NCBI GenBank assembly: GCA_023142905.1
Contig: JAGLIP010000001.1
Location: 1-22,572 of the forward strand
Length of the DNA: 22,572 nucleotides
Reading direction: 5' to 3'
Source of the DNA: Candidatus Aenigmatarchaeota archaeon
GTDB lineage: Archaea > EX4484-52 > B79-G9
Below the pieces are notes generated by a model that was not told the origin of the DNA, did no database searches, and saw nothing but the letters and a program-made list of their open reading frames with translations. This document shows positions 15,574 through 22,572 of this stretch, one piece after another; the stretch's first letter is position 1; each line of letters begins with the position of its first letter. A program made the translations under genes and the position numbers.

Positions 15574-18500
15574 TTCTTTTTCGACCTAATATTTTCTTTT
15601 ATTTTACGCAATTGCTGTGTTCTTATTGACTGCGCTAACTGAATATTTCTTCGTTTGGGTATTCTTCGCTTCACATGCTCTTGCACATTCTTATTTGTAA
15701 CAAGAAGTCCTGTTCCTGCAAGCGCAAGAAGTGAAGCAAGGACAGAACCGATAGATGCGATATAATCAAAAAATCCTTTTTTGTCTTCAACTTTATCTAA
15801 ATTATTGTTTGTATTTGTTTCCTGCGTTTCATTCAAATCCCTTATTGCATCTGGCTGCTCATTTTCATCTTCAGGAATATTCTCAACAATATTCGTTCCA
15901 TCATTGCTATCTTCTGTATCTTCAGGGATTTCTAGAAAGAGTGTACTTGGCGTGTTGGTGTTTTCTTCAGGCACATCATCTACAGCCACATCACAGTCAC
16001 CGCCGGTTATTTTGTATTTTTTTTCCGGTGTTTCGACTATATTTCCGTCCGTATCATTTGCCCACCAGACATATTTGTATTCTCCGCACGCAAGGTCAAC
16101 CAAACGATATTCATAAGTAATATTCGACCGGTTACTATCTGTATAATCCACACCATCAAGTTTGAAAACAACAGAATCTATACCAAAATCATCAATCCAA
16201 TCAATACTAAAAACATATTCTTTATCTTGTACCCATTCAGTTGGTGATAATGGCGAAACACCTCTGTTCGACCATTGCGGTTCAAAAGGAAGATAGTTTA
16301 TTTCAAGACTGTTAGTTCCAAAAGTTGCTGTTAAGTCAAACAACACCAAAGTTCCGGAAACATTATTGTAAACATACTTGTTTGTTTCAAGAACCCCGCC
16401 ATTGTAAGACACCGTTGATATGACTCTATGCGGTTCAGTATTCAATTCAGTCTCATCAACAATGTAATCAAAAACATCACTATTTTTGATATTTACAGTT
16501 CTTAAATCCTCAGAAATGCTGCTTGAAATAACCTCAACATCTATTTTTTCAAGCAGTTCATCAGCACCATATATAACTTCTGCACTGCCCGAATCATCCA
16601 GATATACTTTTTCAATAAGGTTTTGGTTCATCCGTAAAATAGCCTCATCAAAAGTTTCGCTGTCCGCTTCAGCTTCGCTTAAGACCGATGTAAAAACATG
16701 CATAGATATTTTCGCCGAACTGCCAGAACCAACACTTCCTGTATTGAATTCAAACACTGTTGAGGGTATAATACTGCCATAATCAGCATAAACAAGTTCA
16801 AAAGAATCATTTATCTCTGGCGGGAGCAAAAATGACTCATCCGCCATATCCGTATTTTTAAGATAAGTTGTGTATGGCTGAATCGGGCAATAAAGCGCAC
16901 TTTGATGCACCTGCTCTTCTGCCAAACCAATGCATCTTGTTTTTTCCTGGTGATGCATCAATTCTTTTGTGGTATTACTATTTTCGTAAAACGCATACTG
17001 CTTGTTTAGGTCATCATTCTTAAGCATGTATACAAAGTCAACAAGCCAAACATCATAATTCTTAGAAACCATATCAATATTTGTAAGTTCATAAGAAAGT
17101 ATTGTTTCAGCCCCTTTTACGATAATTGTCCTTTTTAAATCGGCAGTTATATTTTGGACATGCTTGTACGCTGTATGCGTAAAACTATCTGCATCAATCT
17201 GTGTCTCCGTGTTATCCCACCCCACATTTGCCCAATAATTTGAAGGGCTTATAGCATCAAAAGCACCTGTTCCGGTTGATATGTGAAGCCCCTCGATTGT
17301 AAAAGGTATGCGATATTGTTTTGAAACATTGTCTGTCACAGTCCATCTGCTTGGCTCGCCTTCAAGCTGGCCGTATGAGTAAAAATTATAATTAGTTGCT
17401 TTATTGACGGAACTATCAAAAATAACAGAACTTATTTCCATATCCGGTTCTTGCATTTCAAAACCTTTTGGAGCGTATTTTACAAAAGGCAAATCTGCAA
17501 TGATTCGGGTCGTAGTATTTGAAAAGTGTATAAATGCACCATTAAAATTCGTTATTCCGTTATGCTCACCTTTGCCCAAAAAATATCCATGTGCCCCAAC
17601 CACCTTTTCAAATGTTGCCTCAATTCCGCGACTAGTTATCTCAAAAAAAGGCATATTTGCAGAAACCTCTAAAATATCTCCATCAGAAACATAAGGCCAG
17701 ACAACCCGCACATTGGTATAATTCATAGAAAAATTCGTAGGCAAAATGAACGCGTATTCTCTTTCAGCTGAAAATGTCCAACTCCCATCGGTATCAGATA
17801 TAGGCTCTACCCACCGGTTCAAATCAAAATTTACCGGCTCTATTGTTGCATTCCATGTAATAAATATTGAATGCTCATTTTCATTAAACTCAGGAACTTC
17901 AAAGAAAAGTTTGGCGGGATATGAAGAATCATCCAATGTTATTGCAAGTGATAAATTTGACTGAATCACATATTCATCACCAAGTTCATCATCACCATTT
18001 GTATCGTAAAGACCCCACAAATTAATGGTCATATTTTTATCATCCGTATTGTTCAGCGTTACTTTGTAAGCCATAAGAAACGGGTTGCCGGTTGTAATAT
18101 TTTGTGAGTTCTGAAAATATGTTTCTTCAGGATACTCAACAGTAAATGTTCTTGTTGTATTTCCTGTATTTCCTGCCTCATCAACACATGATAAGACCAA
18201 GGAATTTAAACCATCCCCCGCCAGAAGGGTTGTATTCCCTAAAAGTGCAACAGTTTCAGTATCATTCAAAGAATAGGTACAGATTACATTTTCCTCACTT
18301 ACAGCATAATTAAGAGGTATCAAATTCGACAAGTATGTTTTCTCTTCAGGCGAAAATAACTGCACAACCGGAGCTGTAACATCAGCATCAAAACTATATT
18401 CCTCAAAGCCCCGGCCGCCGTCAGTATCATTACAATAGACCTTAACTGCGTATATGCCATCCGCATTGAAATATAAAGCATGCTCAAAGACCCCGCCAGC

Positions 18501-19694
18501 CACAGTACTCATTGTTTCATTTTCGCCGCCGCCAACAGACAGTATGCATGAATCAATCACGCTGTCAGTCGTCGCATTGACTTTTATTATTGTCCCGTTG
18601 GCGACAACAGAATTGTTTTCAGGTTCGACCAAAACTATTGAAATCGGTATGTTCTCTAATATTGTAAATATTCTTGACTGGTGAGATATCCCTTCTGTGT
18701 CGTTCGCCCATACATCAAGCATGTATGTCCCGTAATCAAGAAGAATAGATATCTCATCAATTAAAACGGTCCCCGTGTATGTGTTGTCATCGTATGCAGG
18801 CATAAGCGCTATATCTATATATGCCGCATCCACGGATATGTCTGGCGTTGTGAAATTTATCTTAAACCAGCCATCACCTGCATCAGTCCGCAAATATTCT
18901 GTAATGCTTTCTGTTGCCCAATCATCAAAAGACCATGCATCTGTATTATTAAAACACATATAAAACTGATCCAAAAATCCCTCTACAGCATCATCATCAG
19001 ACGAATAGAATGCAAGACAATAACCATAGATTGAACTGCCGTTATTGAATGTCATATCCGGCTTTACATAAAACTCAACATCAAAATTCTTTTTTCCGGT
19101 TCCCACAAACATTGAATATAAAAGATAATCATTAGAATCGTTCCCGTCATATGTAAATTCAAGAGCATTATCTCCAAAAAGTGTATCGCTTGTAAGCGCA
19201 TAGCTGTCTGAATTCCACTCAATAAGTGTTGTAGAGTCATAGAACTGCCAGTGGAGAGGAACAAGAGAGCCATTTTCTGTAACTGCCGTCTCAAAACCTC
19301 CGTTTGCAATCAGGCTTATGTTCTGAGAAACACTATCATCGTAAACGCCGATAGTGATATTTGCACCGCTGTCAAGAGAATACCATATTGAATCCGCACC
19401 AACTGCCGAAACATCAAGTAGCGGGTTTCTATCCTGCATATACCCCGATATTGGTGAATTTATTATAATTGCAGGAATGGCGCTCGCCAAAGCCCCAAAT
19501 ATCAGCAACATCCCAAACAAAAACACTGCAGTTTTTATCATCCCTTCACCCACCATATTCTTCAGATTTATTGGTGCCCTGCGGGAAATTGGATTGGAGT
19601 TTAAGAAACTCTTTTTCCCGCAAGGGCTATTATCCTTTCTGGATAAACATGAATTCTTAATTTCTTTTCTGATTTTTGATTTTGTATCTGTCAT
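15570..19694 (-). CDS. Membrane-anchored modular surface protein with CBM-like domain and basic cytoplasmic tail
   Basis: 1374 residues from the first ATG. A signal peptide-like segment lies at residues 52-72 (MIKTAVFLFGMLLIFGALAS). The ATG for residue 52 (19541) is preceded by GGGTGA, so the mature gene may start there rather than at 19694, which has its own GAGGG. From residue ~80 an Ig-like domain is split: its first half (IWYSLDSGANITI) and second half (GTYMLDVWANDTEG, ~320-336) flank a jelly roll of about 190 residues opening with the NGGFE motif typical of CBM4/9-like domains. Further Ig-like domains follow (~340-520), then a long beta-rich region I do not recognise, a final Ig-like domain, and an Asp/Glu/Asn-rich stalk (~1245-1305). 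One transmembrane helix (~1307-1333) is followed by a 41-residue tail rich in Lys and Arg. The expected topology is outside body, inside tail. It lies 9 bases after the previous stop and overlaps the next gene by ATGA. A binding or anchoring role is inferred. Confidence 0.88.
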   Translation of the reverse strand: MTDTKSKIRKEIKNSCLSRKDNSPCGKKSFLNSNPISRRAPINLKNMVGEGMIKTAVFLFGMLLIFGALASAIPAIIINSPISGYMQDRNPLLDVSAVGADSIWYSLDSGANITIGVYDDSVSQNISLIANGGFETAVTENGSLVPLHWQFYDSTTLIEWNSDSYALTSDTLFGDNALEFTYDGNDSNDYLLYSMFVGTGKKNFDVEFYVKPDMTFNNGSSIYGYCLAFYSSDDDAVEGFLDQFYMCFNNTDAWSFDDWATESITEYLRTDAGDGWFKINFTTPDISVDAAYIDIALMPAYDDNTYTGTVLIDEISILLDYGTYMLDVWANDTEGISHQSRIFTILENIPISIVLVEPENNSVVANGTIIKVNATTDSVIDSCILSVGGGENETMSTVAGGVFEHALYFNADGIYAVKVYCNDTDGGRGFEEYSFDADVTAPVVQLFSPEEKTYLSNLIPLNYAVSEENVICTYSLNDTETVALLGNTTLLAGDGLNSLVLSCVDEAGNTGNTTRTFTVEYPEETYFQNSQNITTGNPFLMAYKVTLNNTDDKNMTINLWGLYDTNGDDELGDEYVIQSNLSLAITLDDSSYPAKLFFEVPEFNENEHSIFITWNATIEPVNFDLNRWVEPISDTDGSWTFSAEREYAFILPTNFSMNYTNVRVVWPYVSDGDILEVSANMPFFEITSRGIEATFEKVVGAHGYFLGKGEHNGITNFNGAFIHFSNTTTRIIADLPFVKYAPKGFEMQEPDMEISSVIFDSSVNKATNYNFYSYGQLEGEPSRWTVTDNVSKQYRIPFTIEGLHISTGTGAFDAISPSNYWANVGWDNTETQIDADSFTHTAYKHVQNITADLKRTIIVKGAETILSYELTNIDMVSKNYDVWLVDFVYMLKNDDLNKQYAFYENSNTTKELMHHQEKTRCIGLAEEQVHQSALYCPIQPYTTYLKNTDMADESFLLPPEINDSFELVYADYGSIIPSTVFEFNTGSVGSGSSAKISMHVFTSVLSEAEADSETFDEAILRMNQNLIEKVYLDDSGSAEVIYGADELLEKIDVEVISSSISEDLRTVNIKNSDVFDYIVDETELNTEPHRVISTVSYNGGVLETNKYVYNNVSGTLVLFDLTATFGTNSLEINYLPFEPQWSNRGVSPLSPTEWVQDKEYVFSIDWIDDFGIDSVVFKLDGVDYTDSNRSNITYEYRLVDLACGEYKYVWWANDTDGNIVETPEKKYKITGGDCDVAVDDVPEENTNTPSTLFLEIPEDTEDSNDGTNIVENIPEDENEQPDAIRDLNETQETNTNNNLDKVEDKKGFFDYIASIGSVLASLLALAGTGLLVTNKNVQEHVKRRIPKRRNIQLAQSIRTQQLRKIKENIRSKKK
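19542..19551 (-). promoter_or_regulatory. Ribosome binding site for alternative start at 19541
   Basis: Minus-strand GGGTGAAGGG directly precedes the ATG of residue 52. GGTGA matches five bases of the archaeal anti-Shine-Dalgarno complement (GGAGGTGA), spaced about four bases from the ATG. The wider context AATATGGTGGGTGAAGGG resembles the leader of the gene starting at 4470, which favours this start. Confidence 0.5.
19576..19627 (-). other. Strong nested hairpin near the start of the CBM-containing gene
   Basis: The plus strand has gccctgcgggaaa (19576-19588) and tttcccgcaagggc (19614-19627), an inverted repeat broken only by one bulged base. Inside the 25-base loop is a second perfect stem, gagttt (19597-19602) and aaactc (19606-19611), with a 3-base loop. 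It lies between the two candidate starts of the gene. It may be a structured 5' leader if translation begins at 19541, or a coincidence within coding sequence if it begins at 19694. Confidence 0.6.
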
Positions 19695-19699
19695 TTAAT

Positions 19700-19704
19700 C
19701 CCTC
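19700..19704 (-). promoter_or_regulatory. Ribosome binding site for upstream start at 19694
   Basis: Minus-strand GAGGG overlaps the stop codon of the preceding gene and stands five bases before the ATG at 19694. GAGG is a four-base match to the Shine-Dalgarno consensus. It competes with the stronger GGTGA site before 19541. Confidence 0.4.
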
Positions 19705-20470
19705 TAGTAAGTTCCGTTCACCATGAAATAAATTGTGCCAATGTACTGGTCTGCTGCAGTTGAATTAGGGACTGTCATCCACCAGTAAAATGTCGTGTTT
19801 GTTCCTGAATTCATTGTGCTTTGCACAGAAAACCAATCACTTTCAAGCTCTTCAACAGTTGCGTGCGTTGTTGCATTCCAGTCAATTGTATCTGTAGACA
19901 CATTGTAGTCCGGCTGTAAAATATTTGTAAGATTGGCTCCCTTAATCCAAAGACCGCCGTCTGCATCATTTGAGTTCAAATCAAGTGTTGCATTGTAAAG
20001 ATTGCCCGCGTTTCCTACAGCAGATAGGTATTCGTTGGGATTGCCTACACCGAAATCAATAAGCGAGAACTGCAAGGAAAGCAAAAGCACTTTCCCGATT
20101 TGCACAGTTGAATCCAAAGTTTCATTGTTCGCAGGAGAAGTGGATGTGAACTCAACATCAATTTCGTACTTATCCTGAAGTGTGCCTGTTGAATTCACAA
20201 CCCATGTAAGTGTGCAATTATCTCCTTCATCCATGGTTCCGCATGACTTAGGGTTCGGCCCGTCATGTATGTAAAAAGGCATCCCCGACCCGACAGGTAT
20301 TGCCGTATCCGGTGCAGCCCCGGTATTGTTATATCTTGCAGTGCCCGAAACAACCCCGCAGTCATCCTCAAAGCACCAGACAGTCGCATTTATTGTAAAG
20401 TTCCTGTCTTTAGGAACAACTGTATCGTCTGGTGGTGTATTAAGTGTTGCATTTATCCAGCCGCCAAGAG
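19704..20470 (-). repeat. C-terminal module, copy in the 5'-truncated surface protein
   Basis: About 255 residues with landmarks NFTINATVWC, D-C-G-V-V-S-G, IPVGSGMPFYI, PNPKSCG, CTLTWVVNSTG, DADGGLWIKGANLT (compare DANGGVWIIGENLT in the giant protein) and an end at VNGTY. The module lies at the extreme C-terminus in both proteins, with the same four cysteines. Confidence 0.85.
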
Positions 20471-22572
20471 CAGTGACATTATATGTTGAGTAATCATAGC
20501 TTCCCGCATTCTGTGATGTATCGTTTACAAGGAAATATACAGGATATTCTCCGGACTCAACAGGCGTTATGTTAAATACATAATAGAAAGTCATCGTATT
20601 CCCCTTACCCAAAAGCCCGCCGTTTGAAAGATCCCATGATACCTTTCCGCCAGACCATGTCCCGCCCGTTTTATCAGGACCGCCAAGGTTGTACCAAATG
20701 TCATTTATTGCATCTATCTGCCATGACGAATTAAGTCCCTCTTGATATGCGGCATCTCCTGCCAGAATGTTCCAGTTAGCATCACCGTTATTCCTTACAG
20801 TAAATTCAACCCTCCATGTCTCATTCGCAATGACTTCGAAATCAATAGTTGTATTAATCCCGTAATCCATAAGAATTGTTCCGCCGGTATGCGTATCTCC
20901 AAGCCCGGTAACATTATACACAGTAATATTTGTAATATTGGGTATTGCTACTTTAGACCCGCCGCCAAAGGAATCAAAAGAGGTCGTGTTAAACCATATG
21001 TGTGTTGTATTCTCTCCGAAATCCACATAGTCGGATGTCTCATTTACATCCCATGAATTGCATTCTTTTGTGGCAAAGTTCCAGTCTGTGCAGTGAAGTA
21101 TGTTTGATATGTTAAGCCCCGATTTTGGAATGACAAGCCGTGCATACTCATACAACAGGCTCGAATCATCAAGAGCTATTATCGGCGTCACATTACATAT
21201 ATAATTGTAAGCAAATGCAGATTCTAAGATATCATTCTGCGGAAGCGTGCCGGAATAACCCTCAACAGACTGCACATCAATCTGCAGGTTGCCCGTTATG
21301 TTAATATTGTTCAAAGTCAGCCACATATTATCCGATACGGGCGATGTTATCTCAAGTGTATAATTATAGTTCTCTGCAACATTGTCAACAAAGGATGTTA
21401 AAGATTGCGTTAATATTTCGGAACTTACTGTTTCACCATACACATTCTTAAGGATAATACTTGTGCTGTCAATGCTTTCTCCTGCAAGGTCTGTGTTGGT
21501 CAAGGTAATTATATCAACCTCTTCAAGAGTATAATTAACACTGGCTGAGAATTGGTCAATATTGAATTCATGAAACCTTGTGGTGTCTAACGGTGTTGCA
21601 GTCCCGCTTTGCCAAAAACTTAAAGAGCCAGTCATATTCCCGTCCGCAGACATCGCATCAGTCACATTCGCGCCTGCAAGTGTCAGGACATGGGTTGTGT
21701 CAGAACCATTGGCATCAATCAGCTCTCCTGCAATCCATGCAGATGAAGAATAGTTATACCAGCCGAGGCGGTACGAATAGACATTGTTCGATGTTGGGTT
21801 ATCATAATATGCCCGGACATCCATATAATCAATATGCCAGTCATATCTGTTACCGTCATCTATTCCTTCATCCTCAAACATTACCCGAACCATGCCTGCC
21901 GCATCAATAAGATTCTCTACATCCGTTGTTGTCTCACAGATATAGGTAGTCCATGAGGTATCTGTTGCAGGAAGATATATGCACTCCGGCTGTACAGTAC
22001 TGCTTGAAGCAAAATCGTAGAAATGAAATCCAAGCCCTTCTGTTGTGCCTCCGGAAAACCTTCTTGCGACAACCTTTATCCCTAATTTACTGTATGTTGC
22101 TTCTATAGCGTATTCGGGGACATAAAACTCAAGACCTAAAAGATTAATATTATTTTGGGACGCTCCCTCCTGAAGCGTGCCGTAAATGCCGTCACCCTCA
22201 TAATGCATATCTGAAATAGCAGAATAGGTTATATCTCCTTTTGTCTGTGCAGAACTATACTTCGCATACGGCGCATTGTCTAAATGCCGTAACATATCCC
22301 ATGTGAAATTTATCTGGTTTACAACAAATTCCGGAGTACCCGCATTCGTCCTTATCCGCGCATAGTATGTGCTTTCAGTTATTGAATCCGAAACATTTGT
22401 CCAGTTAAGATACTCATCATCCGACACCTCAATCTCGCTGCAGGAACCTTGCAGAAAGCCGCCGGAATATGTTAAAGCATCACAATATACTGTCTCAACC
22501 CCCAGTGTTATCGTAAGGTTTAATGTTTTTGAATTTACGAGAGAATTGTTATAATAAAGTGTTGGCGCATCG
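19704..22572 (-). CDS. Large secreted surface protein, 5'-truncated by window edge
   Basis: The open frame runs to the right edge of the window without a stop, so the true start and signal peptide lie outside; about 955 residues are visible. The GTG at 22427 sits inside continuous coding sequence (..SEIE-V-SDDEYLNW..) and is not a credible start. The visible part begins with Ig-like sequence. A jelly-roll-like beta domain follows around 22250-21780. Next is a long beta-rich stretch with a C-T-D-W-N-F-x4-C motif near 21065-21110, a pattern I associate with archaeal surface proteins. An 'IWY' module (about 20950-20480) and a terminal module (about 20470-19704) with four cysteines finish the protein at VNGTY. 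Both last modules have homologues in the 3678-residue protein encoded downstream. There is no C-terminal membrane helix. N-x-S/T sequons are abundant, suggesting a glycosylated extracellular protein. Its role is inferred as a surface fibre or adhesin; no enzymatic motif is seen. Confidence 0.88.
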   Translation of the reverse strand, partial: DAPTLYYNNSLVNSKTLNLTITLGVETVYCDALTYSGGFLQGSCSEIEVSDDEYLNWTNVSDSITESTYYARIRTNAGTPEFVVNQINFTWDMLRHLDNAPYAKYSSAQTKGDITYSAISDMHYEGDGIYGTLQEGASQNNINLLGLEFYVPEYAIEATYSKLGIKVVARRFSGGTTEGLGFHFYDFASSSTVQPECIYLPATDTSWTTYICETTTDVENLIDAAGMVRVMFEDEGIDDGNRYDWHIDYMDVRAYYDNPTSNNVYSYRLGWYNYSSSAWIAGELIDANGSDTTHVLTLAGANVTDAMSADGNMTGSLSFWQSGTATPLDTTRFHEFNIDQFSASVNYTLEEVDIITLTNTDLAGESIDSTSIILKNVYGETVSSEILTQSLTSFVDNVAENYNYTLEITSPVSDNMWLTLNNINITGNLQIDVQSVEGYSGTLPQNDILESAFAYNYICNVTPIIALDDSSLLYEYARLVIPKSGLNISNILHCTDWNFATKECNSWDVNETSDYVDFGENTTHIWFNTTSFDSFGGGSKVAIPNITNITVYNVTGLGDTHTGGTILMDYGINTTIDFEVIANETWRVEFTVRNNGDANWNILAGDAAYQEGLNSSWQIDAINDIWYNLGGPDKTGGTWSGGKVSWDLSNGGLLGKGNTMTFYYVFNITPVESGEYPVYFLVNDTSQNAGSYDYSTYNVTALGGWINATLNTPPDDTVVPKDRNFTINATVWCFEDDCGVVSGTARYNNTGAAPDTAIPVGSGMPFYIHDGPNPKSCGTMDEGDNCTLTWVVNSTGTLQDKYEIDVEFTSTSPANNETLDSTVQIGKVLLLSLQFSLIDFGVGNPNEYLSAVGNAGNLYNATLDLNSNDADGGLWIKGANLTNILQPDYNVSTDTIDWNATTHATVEELESDWFSVQSTMNSGTNTTFYWWMTVPNSTAADQYIGTIYFMVNGTY
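20480..20950 (-). repeat. 'IWY' module, copy in the 5'-truncated surface protein
   Basis: About 155 residues with landmarks NITVYNVTG, SSWQIDAINDIWYNL, KTGGTWSGGKVSW, FYYVFNIT and STYNV. It aligns end to end with the module at 7925-8395 of the giant protein gene. It adjoins the shared C-terminal module without the hinge array between them. Confidence 0.82.

Noticed and set aside
1..22572. CRISPR array, tRNA, rRNA, insertion sequence or prophage
   Set aside because: There are no regularly spaced identical DNA repeats and no transposase, integrase or RNA gene signatures. Nearly all the sequence is taken up by the five minus-strand genes.

Overview
This window looks archaeal, most likely from a DPANN-type or similarly poorly characterised lineage. 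The evidence is large sequon-rich (N-x-S/T) beta-sandwich surface proteins, GGTGA-type ribosome binding sites, and short or overlapping gene junctions. Taxonomy is inference: there is no rRNA, tRNA or housekeeping gene to anchor it.

All supported genes are on the minus strand and are read from right to left. They form one cluster of five secreted or membrane-anchored proteins. In transcription order: (1) 22572-19704, a surface protein whose 5' end lies outside the window; (2) 19694-15570, a 1374-residue protein with a carbohydrate-binding-like jelly roll, an acidic stalk, one C-terminal membrane segment and a very basic cytoplasmic tail; (3) 15573-4537, a giant 3678-residue modular protein; (4) 4470-3580, a 296-residue protein with one beta domain, an Asp/Asn-rich stalk and a C-terminal membrane segment; (5) 3583-185, a 1132-residue protein with a Pro/Glu spacer and a two-helix C-terminal membrane hairpin. 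Genes 2/3 and 4/5 overlap by four bases (ATGA). Genes 1/2 are nearly contiguous, and 3/4 are separated by about 66 bases. The arrangement looks like one operon, possibly with an internal promoter before gene 4.

The most interesting content is the modular relationship between the proteins. The giant protein holds two tandem copies of an approximately 1000-residue multidomain unit, then four approximately 200-residue units marked by a VWGWS-type hinge, then a C-terminal module of about 280 residues. The partial first protein ends with a homologous C-terminal module (both finish in V-N-G-T plus one residue). It also carries the 'IWY' module that precedes the hinge array in the giant protein. These two proteins have no C-terminal membrane segment, whereas the other three do. 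A reasonable hypothesis is a cell-surface appendage or adhesive layer: two sequon-rich fibres with a common terminal docking or assembly module, and three membrane-anchored partners. No enzyme, sortase, nuclease, mobile element, CRISPR array or structural RNA gene is evident.
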